A stretch of 64,000 bases of DNA from an uncultured Bacteroidales bacterium. Lineage in GTDB: Bacteria > Bacteroidota > Bacteroidia > Bacteroidales > UBA932. The notes under the pieces are model-generated. The model saw nothing but the letters and a program-made list of their open reading frames with translations. It made no database searches and had not been told where the DNA came from. This document shows, one piece after another, positions 8,101 to 15,788 of the stretch; within the stretch, counting starts at the first letter, position 1; every line of letters begins with the position of its first letter. The DNA is taken from positions 1 to 64,000 of the forward strand of contig CASEBV010000007.1 of NCBI GenBank assembly GCA_949286415.1. The letters run 5' to 3'. The position numbers were made by a program, and so were the translations under genes.

Positions 8101-8977
8101 TGAAGACATTCCCGTCGGAGAAATCAGCATCAGGGAAGTATTGCCTTGGTTCGACTGGAAGATGTTCTATGCCATCTGGGGCATAAAATACGGAAAGATG
8201 AGCCCTGATGCCCCGGAGATGACAGGACTGAGACAGGAAGCCGAGGCCGTCCTCCGGGAAATGACAGAAAGCGGCTCATGCAGGATAGCCGCAGGTGTAA
8301 AATGGTACGGCGCATATTCCCGGAACGACGACATCATATTCGCCGGGAAAGCATCCGGCAACATCAGCGCAAACACCGGCAACATCAGTGCAGACACCGG
8401 AGAGACAAGACTGCCGATGCTCAGGCAGGAAGAACCTTCGCCGCTGTCTGACGGAAGAAAGGTCTGCCTGTCGCTGTGCGACTTCGTTCCGCCGGAGGAA
8501 TACGGCTTCACCTCACCAGTCGGAGCATTTGCCATAAGCGTTACCGACAGTCATCCGGAAGGCCCGGACTACGGCAGCATGCTCAGGCGTTCAGTGATGA
8601 ACACCCTCGCCGAAGCCGCTTCATCCTGGATTGATTACAAAATCGGAGGAAACTCCGGGCACTGGAAAATCATAAAGCCCGCCGCCGGATATGCAAGCTG
8701 CCCTGACCATACCCTCAAGCGCGACATATTGCATCTGCTGCCGGACTCGGAAAAACTCGGAATCACACTCACGGAAAGCTGCGGAATGATCCCGGAGGCT
8801 TCCGTCTGCGGAATGATATTCATACACCGGAACGCCATGTATCCTGATATCCGGACCATAGGCAGGAAACAGTATGACTGCTATGCCGCACGCAGGGGGA
8901 TGACGGATGAGGAAGCCAGACGGTTTCTCGGACATCTTCTCCGGCCGGCTGCGCCATCAATAGCCCCATGTCCCTGA
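5105..8977 (+). CDS. metH: Cobalamin-dependent methionine synthase
   Basis: MetH (1290 residues) transfers a methyl group from 5-methyl-tetrahydrofolate through cobalamin to homocysteine, in the cytoplasm. Domains in order are homocysteine-binding with zinc ligands Cys264 (GLNCSLG) and Cys327/Cys328 (GGCCGTTPE); pterin-binding (FTNVGERTNVAGSRKF onward); cobalamin cap and Rossmann domain with DVHDIG (His822 as cobalt ligand); and the C-terminal AdoMet activation domain (AAGYASCPDHT). All key residues are present. It is somewhat longer than E. coli MetH (1227) because of Ala/Gly/Ser-rich linkers around 670-710 and before the cobalamin domain, and a 21-bp tandem duplication at 8357-8398. No cobalamin riboswitch is seen upstream. 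metF follows one gene later. Confidence 0.97.
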   Translation: MRDFLADGRIMILDGATGTMIQKCGLTEEDFRAGIQEAPQGKELKGNNECLNLSRPDIIRKIHNEYIAAGADIIEANTFSANRISQEEYGCGALASRMAYEGARIAREAADAAMETFRESGKKTETERKIFVAGSIGPTSKSLSMSPDMNDPAFRAVTFDEMADAYGEQIRALILGGADMLLIETCFDALNAKAAIYALEKLLDSPDFTDGPAVRERLDEDGYFPVIVSVSVSDRSGRTLTGQTLEAFYTAVSHYPLTAFGLNCSLGAGEMHHLLRETAAFAKCPVICYPNAGLPDGMGGYAQTPEEMAGEMGQMAAEGLLNIAGGCCGTTPEYIRAIEAAVRKYPARKIPGDDKDTRGMDNPDGRQCTPLTISGLEAVCIDRRTRNFTNVGERTNVAGSRKFARLIASGNLTEALGIAAGQVDSGADIIDINMDDAMLDSEAEMTRFVRSISSEPAAAKAALMIDSSDWKTILSGLKNAQGKSIVNSISLKEGEEAFIGKAREIRRLGAAMVVMAFDERGQATDFSRKTEICARAYRLLTERAGIAPHDIIFDVNVLAIGTGIEEHADYAADFIRAVKWIKENLPGALTSGGISNLSFAFRGNNTVREAMHSAFLYHAIRAGLDMAIVNPGMLQVYDNIEPGLLKCVEDVIFNTDSGATERLIEKAADIAAAESAEKAEKTGSDDRMKGESPHISWNGQSAAAWSQGPEKRLSEALVTGRSDTLQQDLEDCLKICGSATGIIEGPLMDGMKKVGELFGDGKMFLPQVVKSAKVMKDAVDYLQPYMGRDSDAADNGRTGAGMSGTKTSGPKIVIATVRGDVHDIGKNITATVLRCNGFNVIDLGVMVDRDTILDTAVREHADIIAASGLITPSLYQMEELCREMTARGMDTPLFIGGATTSALHTAVKLAPLYEHVFYGADASASAVMAKRCMADRERFEQEEHEAQEKMRTIYRSGKSGGVHPEGNGTGPHDTEKVFPPESYLRDTSLEVPHADSIRTEDIPVGEISIREVLPWFDWKMFYAIWGIKYGKMSPDAPEMTGLRQEAEAVLREMTESGSCRIAAGVKWYGAYSRNDDIIFAGKASGNISANTGNISADTGETRLPMLRQEEPSPLSDGRKVCLSLCDFVPPEEYGFTSPVGAFAISVTDSHPEGPDYGSMLRRSVMNTLAEAASSWIDYKIGGNSGHWKIIKPAAGYASCPDHTLKRDILHLLPDSEKLGITLTESCGMIPEASVCGMIFIHRNAMYPDIRTIGRKQYDCYAARRGMTDEEARRFLGHLLRPAAPSIAPCP
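8357..8398 (+). repeat. In-frame 21-bp tandem duplication inside metH
   Basis: Two adjacent 21-base units encode GNISANT and GNISADT and differ at two bases. They lie in a low-conservation stretch at the start of the MetH activation domain, so this is probably a tolerated loop expansion. Confidence 0.75.
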
Positions 8978-9053
8978 ACCGACAAACAATTCTGAATATT
9001 TTTTGCATACAGACAATTTATTTTCATAACTTGCGTCAGTAATTCTTACAAAT

Positions 9054-9575
9054 ATGGTGCGTATGAAAAAATTTGCGGTCACTGCACTCCTGTTCCTCTT
9101 GACTTTTACAGCCGCTTCCGCGACAACGAAAGAAGAGAGCTCCGCCCAGTCCGACAACAGGACCGGATACAGGGGAAGCATTTCGGCTCACGCGATGTTC
9201 AATGTATGGCTCGGAGCCGAGACATCCCACGGATATATATTCAACCGGCGGCATTATGTCGGAGGAGGAATCGGGGCTTCAGTTGCCCCTATAGAAAACA
9301 TTTATGTCCTCGGGCATATATTCGCAGAGTACCGTTATTTCATACTGACGCAGGACAGCAGCCCGACTTTGGGGGCGAAAGCCGGCCTATGCACGGATCT
9401 CCGCAATGATCCTTCAGGACCTCCTATTTCCAGGGCTGCGGAAATTGAAATCAACATCGGCTGGGACTGGACATTCAAGAACGGGAGCGGAGTATTTCTG
9501 CAGGTTGCAGCCCCGTTCTTCATCGCAGACTTTTTCCAGTTCCTTCCGAAACTGTCGTTCGGAGTTGAATTCTAA
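9054..9575 (+). CDS. Small secreted outer-membrane-like protein between metH and metF
   Basis: The protein has 173 residues with a signal peptide (KKFAVTALLFLLTFTAASA). Translation may start at 9054 or at the second ATG, 9063. The mature part alternates glycine and aromatic residues (YVGGGIGASVAP, IFAEYRYF, EIEINIGWDWTF) and ends in GVEF, typical of a small eight-stranded outer-membrane barrel. It starts 76 bases after metH and ends eight bases before metF, in the same direction. I do not recognise a family; a link to cobalamin or methionine supply is only suggested by position. Confidence 0.6.
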   Translation: MVRMKKFAVTALLFLLTFTAASATTKEESSAQSDNRTGYRGSISAHAMFNVWLGAETSHGYIFNRRHYVGGGIGASVAPIENIYVLGHIFAEYRYFILTQDSSPTLGAKAGLCTDLRNDPSGPPISRAAEIEINIGWDWTFKNGSGVFLQVAAPFFIADFFQFLPKLSFGVEF

Positions 9576-9583
9576 AAGACATC

Positions 9584-10525
9584 ATGAAAATCAGTGATAT
9601 TCTGAACGGAGGAGGCAGGCCCTTCCCGTCTCTCGAAATAGTTCCTCCCCTCAAGGGGATGACCAAGGACGAGCTCCTGGACTCGATAAGGCCGTTCATG
9701 GAGTTCAGCCCGAAATATATCAATGTCACCTGCCACAGGGACGAATATGAATACCGGGAAAAGCCGGACGGCTCATTCTCAAGGCATCTGGTAAGAAAGC
9801 GCGTGAGCGAGGTGGCGGTCTGCGGCGCCATCATGTCAGAATTTGACATAGAGACTGTACCCCACATAATCTGCGGCGGCGCGACTGCAGAGGAAATCGA
9901 CAGCGAACTGCATGACCTGCGGTTCATGGGCATTTCCAATGTGATGGCCCTGCGGGGAGACTCCATTGCCGGCGAGAAGAGATTCACTCCCGTGCCCGGA
10001 GGCTACAGATATGCCGGAGAACTTGTGTCAGCCATAAGAAAGTTCGAGAAGGAAAACGGAGGGACACCCGAGAACAGATTCTTCTCCATAGGCGTAGGAG
10101 GCTACCCTGAAAAACACTTCGAAGCCCCGAACCTTGAGACTGACATACTCAATCTAAAGAAAAAAGCCGATGCCGGGGCTGACTATGTCATCACACAGAT
10201 GTTCTTCGACAACAGAGTCTTCTACGACTTCAGGGACAGGTGCAGGGAGGCTGGTATCACCATACCGATAATCCCGGGACTGAAGCCCCTTTCTACAGTC
10301 AGACAGCTCACACTCCTTCCGGAATCATTTTCTCTTGACATCCCTGTTGAACTCACTGAAGCGATGACGGCAGCCGGAGACGACAAGGAAGCCGCATACA
10401 GGACAGGCACGGAATGGTGCATAATGCAATGCCGGGACCTGCTTGCCAACGGAGTACCCGCCGTGCATTTCTATACAATGGGCAAGTCCAGGAATATAAC
10501 TGAGATTCTGAGGGAATGTTTCTGA
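9584..10525 (+). CDS. metF: 5,10-methylenetetrahydrofolate reductase
   Basis: MetF (313 residues) is a TIM-barrel flavoprotein that reduces 5,10-methylene-THF to 5-methyl-THF, the methyl donor used by MetH. Family landmarks are SLEIVPPLKG near the start (the Glu of this motif is catalytic), NVTCHRDEY, ALRGD, the IGVGGYPEKH segment, DYVITQMFFDN and PIIPGLKPL. Length is normal. The start eight bases after the preceding stop and the shared direction make a metH-orf-metF operon likely. Confidence 0.95.
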   Translation: MKISDILNGGGRPFPSLEIVPPLKGMTKDELLDSIRPFMEFSPKYINVTCHRDEYEYREKPDGSFSRHLVRKRVSEVAVCGAIMSEFDIETVPHIICGGATAEEIDSELHDLRFMGISNVMALRGDSIAGEKRFTPVPGGYRYAGELVSAIRKFEKENGGTPENRFFSIGVGGYPEKHFEAPNLETDILNLKKKADAGADYVITQMFFDNRVFYDFRDRCREAGITIPIIPGLKPLSTVRQLTLLPESFSLDIPVELTEAMTAAGDDKEAAYRTGTEWCIMQCRDLLANGVPAVHFYTMGKSRNITEILRECF

Positions 10526-10604
10526 TTCTCATAGTCCAGGATTTTCAAAGCATTGTATTATAATTGACATTTATTTGCAATTTGTTCATTATTCCAAAAT
10601 TCTG

Positions 10605-10635
10605 TTTGCATCTTCAATAATAATCCGTAAATTTG
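10605..10635 (+). promoter_or_regulatory. Promoter of the V-type ATPase operon
   Basis: TTTG (10605-10608) is followed after 19 bases by TAAATTTG (10628-10635), a full match to the Bacteroidales TTTG-N19-21-TAnnTTTG consensus. It lies 41 bases before the subunit E start, in a gap of 151 bases after metF. Confidence 0.75.
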
Positions 10636-10676
10636 AAAGATGCTTGTACCACGGAAATAATTAATGAACACAAAAT

Positions 10677-11288
10677 ATGCAGAACAAATTGCAAGAGCTG
10701 ACAGACAAACTCTACAATGAGGGCCTGTCCAAAGGGAAACAGGAAGGCGAGGCCGTTCTGGCCAATGCCAGAGTCCAGGCGGCTGAAATCGTTGACAATG
10801 CGAAGAAGGAAGCTGCAGGAATTGTGGCTGCTGCAAGAAAAGAGGCTGAAAATATCCGCGCAAAGGCCGACGGCGACCTCAGGATTGCAGCAGGCCAGAG
10901 CATCGAGGCCACAAGGCAGGCAATAGAAAATCTCGTCGTATGCAATCTTACTCAGAAAGAAGTTTCTTCCGCTCTCACTTCCGCCGCTTTCGTCAAGGAA
11001 CTGCTGACTGCAGTGGTCAAGGCATACAGTGCCTCCTCTGAAGCAGAAGGGCTTGACGCCGTTCTCCCCGAGACTCTGAAAAAAGAGACCGAGCCTTTCA
11101 TCAAAAAAGAACTTGCATCGATGCTGAAAGGCGGGCTCAATGTGACCTACTCAAAGAAGATTTCCGGAGGATTCACCATCAGTCCGAAAGGCAGCGGCTA
11201 CTTCATCAGTTTCACCGACGAAACTTTCAATTCTCTGATTTCTGAATATCTCAGACCTGCCACAAAGAAGATTCTGTTTGAGAAATGA
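10677..11288 (+). CDS. atpE: V-type ATPase subunit E (peripheral stalk)
   Basis: The protein has 203 residues: a long N-terminal Ala/Lys/Glu-rich helix (about 1-85, with repeats such as AEIVDNAKKEAAGIVAAARKE) and a C-terminal globular part, the architecture of subunit E. With subunit G/H it forms the peripheral stalk that holds the A3B3 head against the membrane motor. It is the first gene of the ATPase operon, directly behind the promoter at 10605-10635. No separate G/H gene is present in the operon. Confidence 0.85.
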   Translation: MQNKLQELTDKLYNEGLSKGKQEGEAVLANARVQAAEIVDNAKKEAAGIVAAARKEAENIRAKADGDLRIAAGQSIEATRQAIENLVVCNLTQKEVSSALTSAAFVKELLTAVVKAYSASSEAEGLDAVLPETLKKETEPFIKKELASMLKGGLNVTYSKKISGGFTISPKGSGYFISFTDETFNSLISEYLRPATKKILFEK

Positions 11289-11309
11289 CCTGCATAAAGA
11301 CAGCCGGAA

Positions 11310-11993
11310 ATGAACAATTATGAATATATAATTGCAGGTCTGCCGTCTCTGTCCAAAGACTGGAAATTCACTGAAGGTGACTTCAGCTCATTTCTTGAAG
11401 ACATAAAGGCCGGATGTTCCGCAGGGGACAGGGAACTCGTCGGATGGCTTGAAAAAGGATTTGACGACGACAGCCTCACAGCGGACTTCTACAGGGACGC
11501 CATGTCATGCAGGAACAGGTTCATACGGGAGTATTTCACCTTTGACCTCAATGTCCGCAATGCCAAGACCCGCTGGCTCAACGAAGCCCTGGGACGGCCT
11601 GCGGACAAGGATGTGATTTCTGTCGGCACCGGTGATGACGGCGGGACAGAGTTCAGGGGTATCTGGGGCGACCTCGTGATTCCGGGGGAATTCGAGGAAG
11701 CACAGAAGCTGGACTCGATTCTCCGCGGAGGCGATATCCTCGCAAGGGAGAAAGGGCTCGACGACCTGATGTGGGAGAAAATCGACAGACTGACCACATT
11801 CGACTATTTTGACATCAATGTCATTCTCGGATTCCTGTGCAAGCTGCACATTGTCTCGAGATGGGCAATGCTCGACGAGCAGACCGGACGCGAGATGTTC
11901 AGGAAGCTCGTGGACGAAGTGCGCGGCACATTCAGGGGATTCGGGGCCGGCAAGGAAACAGAAAACAATAACAATAAAAACATCAGAATATGA
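11310..11993 (+). CDS. DUF2764 protein of the V-type ATPase operon
   Basis: The protein has 227 residues, starting MNNYEYIIAGLPSLS, which is the hallmark start of DUF2764. This family is found almost only inside V-type ATPase operons of Bacteroidota and relatives. It is soluble, acidic and mostly helical. I infer that it takes the place of subunit C, the coupling between rotor and membrane ring, because no subunit C gene is present; that role is not proven by the sequence. Its stop overlaps the subunit A start by four bases (ATGA at 11990-11993). Confidence 0.75.
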   Translation: MNNYEYIIAGLPSLSKDWKFTEGDFSSFLEDIKAGCSAGDRELVGWLEKGFDDDSLTADFYRDAMSCRNRFIREYFTFDLNVRNAKTRWLNEALGRPADKDVISVGTGDDGGTEFRGIWGDLVIPGEFEEAQKLDSILRGGDILAREKGLDDLMWEKIDRLTTFDYFDINVILGFLCKLHIVSRWAMLDEQTGREMFRKLVDEVRGTFRGFGAGKETENNNNKNIRI

Positions 11994-13759
11994 AAAGTAC
12001 AGGAAAGGTCACGGGCATCGTTTCCAACCTTGTCTCCGTGGAGACCTACGGGCCTGTATCCCAGAATGAGCTCTGCTATGTCACCAGCGGCGACACGAAA
12101 CTAATGGCCGAGGTCATCAAGGTGACAGGTAAGACAGCCTCCATACAGGTGTTCGAGAGTACCCGCGGACTCAAGAACGGCAACGAAGTCGAGTTTGAAG
12201 GCAAGATGCTCGAAGCCACCCTCGGCCCGGGGCTGTTGTCCAGCTGCTACGACGGACTGCAGAACGACCTTACGACAATGACAGGCGTTTTCCTCAAGAA
12301 AGGAGAATACACTTCTCCCCTGGACCACAGCAGACTGTGGGACTTCACCCCTATCGCAAAGCCGGGAGACAAAGTCATCGCGGCAGACTGGCTCGGGGAA
12401 GTGAAGGAAGGATGGCTGCCGCACAAGATAATGGTGCCTTTTGCCTTTGAGGGCGAATATACCGTCAAGTCAGTGGTACCTGCGGGACAATACAACATCG
12501 ACACCGTCATCGCCGTCCTCACTGACGAGAAAGGCGAAGATGTGAATGTGACGATGACACAGAAATGGCCTGTGAAAGTGGCCATAAAGGGATACCGTGA
12601 AAAGCCGAGGCCAAGCAGGATAATGGAGACGGGAGTCAGAGTCATTGACACCCTCGACCCTATCGCAGAAGGCGGCACAGGCTTCATCCCGGGACCTTTC
12701 GGATGCGGAAAGACCGTGCTCCAGCATGCGATTGCAAAGCAGGGCGACGCACAGGTCATCGTGATGGCTGCCTGCGGAGAGCGTGCCAACGAGGTCGTGG
12801 AAATCTTCACCGAGTTCCCTGAGCTCATCGACCCTCATACCGGACGCCATCTCATGGAGAGGACTACCATCATCTGCAACACATCCAACATGCCTGTCGC
12901 AGCCCGCGAAGCCTCCGTATACACTGCAATGACCATCTGCGAATACTACAGGGCCATGGGCCTGAAAGTGCTCCTGCTCGCCGACTCAACTTCCCGCTGG
13001 GCACAGGCCCTCAGGGAAATGAGTAACCGTATGGAAGAGCTTCCTGGTGCGGATGCATTCCCTGTGGACCTTTCGGCCATCATATCAAGCTTCTACGCCC
13101 GCGCCGGAATGGTGGTGCTCAACAACGGCCAGACCGGTTCCGTCACATTCATCGGCACAGTTTCTCCGGCAGGAGGTAACCTCAAGGAGCCTGTGACAGA
13201 ATCCACAAAGAAAGCCGCAAGATGTTTCTACGCCCTTGAGCAGAACCGCGCGGACAAGAAAAGATATCCTGCAGTCAACCCGATTGACTCATACTCCAAG
13301 TATCTTGAATACCCGGAAATCCAGAAATACCTTTCGGATACCGTCGAGCCGCACTGGGTGGAGATGGTGGAAAAGGCCAAGAACATCATCAGAAGGGGCA
13401 AGGAAGCCAACGAGCAGATCAACATCCTCGGCGACGACGGAGTCCCTATGTCGTACCACGAGCTTTTCTGGAAATCCGAGCTCATCGACTTCATCATCCT
13501 GCAGCAGGATGCATTCGACCCTGTGGACAGTCTGACGCCGATGGAGAGGCAGAAATACATGCTTGACCTTGTCCTGGACATCTGTGACAAGGAATTCACC
13601 TTCGAGGACTATGAGAAATGCCGCGATGCATTCAAGGAGCTCATCAATGTGCTCAAGCAGATGAACTACTCTGAATTCATGAGCGAGAATTTCAACAAGT
13701 ACCGGACTGAACTGGACGCCATGCTGGAGACTCTCGTACCTGAAATCGAGGCGGCATGA
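11990..13759 (+). CDS. atpA: V-type ATPase catalytic subunit A
   Basis: The protein has 589 residues. The P-loop is GPFGCGKT (235-242, Lys241), followed by GERANEV (catalytic Glu), LLLADSTSRWAQALREMSNR (Walker B area) and the non-homologous insertion typical of A subunits before the nucleotide domain (FTPIAKPGDKV...). It carries the ATP hydrolysis or synthesis sites of the A3B3 head. Length is normal. It overlaps the preceding DUF2764 gene by four bases and precedes subunit B by 46 bases. Confidence 0.95.
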   Translation: MKSTGKVTGIVSNLVSVETYGPVSQNELCYVTSGDTKLMAEVIKVTGKTASIQVFESTRGLKNGNEVEFEGKMLEATLGPGLLSSCYDGLQNDLTTMTGVFLKKGEYTSPLDHSRLWDFTPIAKPGDKVIAADWLGEVKEGWLPHKIMVPFAFEGEYTVKSVVPAGQYNIDTVIAVLTDEKGEDVNVTMTQKWPVKVAIKGYREKPRPSRIMETGVRVIDTLDPIAEGGTGFIPGPFGCGKTVLQHAIAKQGDAQVIVMAACGERANEVVEIFTEFPELIDPHTGRHLMERTTIICNTSNMPVAAREASVYTAMTICEYYRAMGLKVLLLADSTSRWAQALREMSNRMEELPGADAFPVDLSAIISSFYARAGMVVLNNGQTGSVTFIGTVSPAGGNLKEPVTESTKKAARCFYALEQNRADKKRYPAVNPIDSYSKYLEYPEIQKYLSDTVEPHWVEMVEKAKNIIRRGKEANEQINILGDDGVPMSYHELFWKSELIDFIILQQDAFDPVDSLTPMERQKYMLDLVLDICDKEFTFEDYEKCRDAFKELINVLKQMNYSEFMSENFNKYRTELDAMLETLVPEIEAA

Positions 13760-13805
13760 CAAGGGCCGGAGCAATGAAACAAGACGCAGACTAAAGAAGA
13801 AAATT

Positions 13806-15125
13806 ATGAACAACAAGGCATTCCAAAAAATATACACACAATTGGAAGGCATCACCAAGGCCACTGTTTCACTGAAGGCCAAGGGCGTCTCCAATGATGA
13901 GCTCGCCACCGTCGACGGCAGACTCGCGCAGGTGGTCAAGACAAAGGGAGACATGGTCACCCTCCAGATTTTCGGCGGAACAGAAGCGATACCTACAGAT
14001 GCTGAAGTCGTCTTCCTCGGCAAGGCCCCGACTCTGAAAGTCAGCGACCAGCTTTCGGGAAGATTCTTCAACGCCTACGGGGAACCAATCGACGGAGGCC
14101 CTGCAATTGACGGGGAAGAGAGGGAAATCGGAGGCCCGTCCGTCAACCCGTACAAGAGAAGGCAGCCGTCCCAGCTCATTCCGACAGGCATCGCCGGCAT
14201 CGACCTCAACAACACCATCGTGTCAGGACAGAAGATACCGTTCTTTGCGGACCCGGACCAGCCTTACAACAATGTGATGGCACAGGTTGCACTGAGGGCT
14301 GACGTAGACAAGATTATCCTCGGCGGCATGGGCCTGTCCAACGACGACTACCTGTATTTCAGGCACGAGTTCGAGAACGCAGGCGCCCTCGACAAAATCA
14401 TCAGCTTCGTCAACACCACTGAAGAGCCGCCTGTGGAGAGGCTCCTCATCCCTGACATGGCGCTGACCGCAGCGGAGTATTTCGCCGTGGACAAGAACGA
14501 GAAAGTGCTTGTGCTGCTCACCGACATGACCCTCTATGCTGATGCCCTGAGCATCGTCAGCAACCGTATGGACCAGATTCCTTCCAAGGATTCAATGCCA
14601 GGCTCGCTGTATTCCGACCTCGCGAAAATATACGAGAAGGCCGTGCAGCTGCCGGACGGAGGCTCAATCACCATCATAGCCGTGACCACACTCAACGACG
14701 GAGACATCACCCATGCCATACCGGACAACACGGGATACATCACCGAAGGCCAGCTTTACCTCCGTGCAGACCCTGACTCGGGTAAAATCATCATCGACCC
14801 GTTCCGTTCGCTCTCGCGACTCAAGCAGCTTGTCATCGGCAAGCAGACCCGCGAGGACCACAACCAGGTCATGAACACCGGAGTACGCCTCTATGCCGAT
14901 GCACAGAACGCCAAGACAAAGCTGGAAAACGGATTCGACCTCAGCGACTACGACCTGCGCTGCCTTGACTTCGCCAAGGAATATGCCACCAGACTCCTTG
15001 CCATCGACGTCAATATCACAATTGACGAAATGCTTGACACGGCATGGGAGCTCTTCGGCAAATACTTCACCAAGGCCGAGACCGGCATCAAGCAGGCCCT
15101 CATAGACAAATACTGGCGCAGCTGA
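13806..15125 (+). CDS. atpB: V-type ATPase regulatory subunit B
   Basis: The protein has 439 residues and is homologous to subunit A but lacks a working P-loop: the equivalent position reads SGQKIPFFADPDQPYN, as expected for the non-catalytic B subunit. Conserved stretches include LSGRFFNAYGEPIDGGP, TGIAGIDLNNTIVSGQKIP and LLTDMTLYADAL. With subunit A it forms the hexameric head. It lies between A and D in the usual order. Confidence 0.95.
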   Translation: MNNKAFQKIYTQLEGITKATVSLKAKGVSNDELATVDGRLAQVVKTKGDMVTLQIFGGTEAIPTDAEVVFLGKAPTLKVSDQLSGRFFNAYGEPIDGGPAIDGEEREIGGPSVNPYKRRQPSQLIPTGIAGIDLNNTIVSGQKIPFFADPDQPYNNVMAQVALRADVDKIILGGMGLSNDDYLYFRHEFENAGALDKIISFVNTTEEPPVERLLIPDMALTAAEYFAVDKNEKVLVLLTDMTLYADALSIVSNRMDQIPSKDSMPGSLYSDLAKIYEKAVQLPDGGSITIIAVTTLNDGDITHAIPDNTGYITEGQLYLRADPDSGKIIIDPFRSLSRLKQLVIGKQTREDHNQVMNTGVRLYADAQNAKTKLENGFDLSDYDLRCLDFAKEYATRLLAIDVNITIDEMLDTAWELFGKYFTKAETGIKQALIDKYWRS

Positions 15126-15170
15126 CGGCATGACGCAGTCATCATCCGAAAAGAAGCAAAAAGATAAATT

Positions 15171-15788
15171 ATGGCGATAAAGTTCCAATATAACAAAACA
15201 TCCCTGAACAACCTTGGCAAGCAGCTCAAGATGCGCCAGAACGCCCTTCCTACCCTCAAGAACAAGGAATCGGCGCTGAGGCTTGAGGTGCGCAAGGCCA
15301 GGTCGTATTCAGACAAGCTTATCCGGGAACTTGATGCCTCTCTGAAAAGATACGACTATCTGGCCTCACTCTGGAACGAATTCGAGCCGAATCTGATATC
15401 CGTAACGGATGTGGACCTCGAGACGGTGAAAGTGGCCGGAGTACGGACGCCTCAGCTCAAGGACATAAGATATGAGATACATGAGTTCAACGCCTTCTCG
15501 AAACCTGCATGGTATGCTGACGGAGTGGCGATTCTCAAGGAGCTCTCAAGACTGGGGATAGAGTCGGAAGTCTATATGGAAAAGAGCAGGATACTGGACT
15601 TCCAGAGGAAGAAGACCACACAGAAGGTCAATCTCTACGAAAAGGTCCAGATACCGGGCTATCAGGAGGCCATCAGAAAAATTAAGAGATACATGGAGGA
15701 TGAGGAGAACCTGACAAAGGCCGCATCCAAGATTGTAAAGAACAGGCATCAGACGGAAGAAGAGGAGGAAATGAGCAATGGTAATTGA
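15171..15788 (+). CDS. atpD: V-type ATPase subunit D (central rotor shaft)
   Basis: The protein has 205 residues with two long helices (about 1-70 and 130-200) around a short middle part, the structure of the D subunit that forms the rotating shaft inside the A3B3 head. N-terminal KFQYNKTSLNNLGKQLKMR is family-typical. It overlaps subunit I by eleven bases. Rotor subunit F, which normally binds D, has no gene in this operon. Confidence 0.88.
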   Translation: MAIKFQYNKTSLNNLGKQLKMRQNALPTLKNKESALRLEVRKARSYSDKLIRELDASLKRYDYLASLWNEFEPNLISVTDVDLETVKVAGVRTPQLKDIRYEIHEFNAFSKPAWYADGVAILKELSRLGIESEVYMEKSRILDFQRKKTTQKVNLYEKVQIPGYQEAIRKIKRYMEDEENLTKAASKIVKNRHQTEEEEEMSNGN

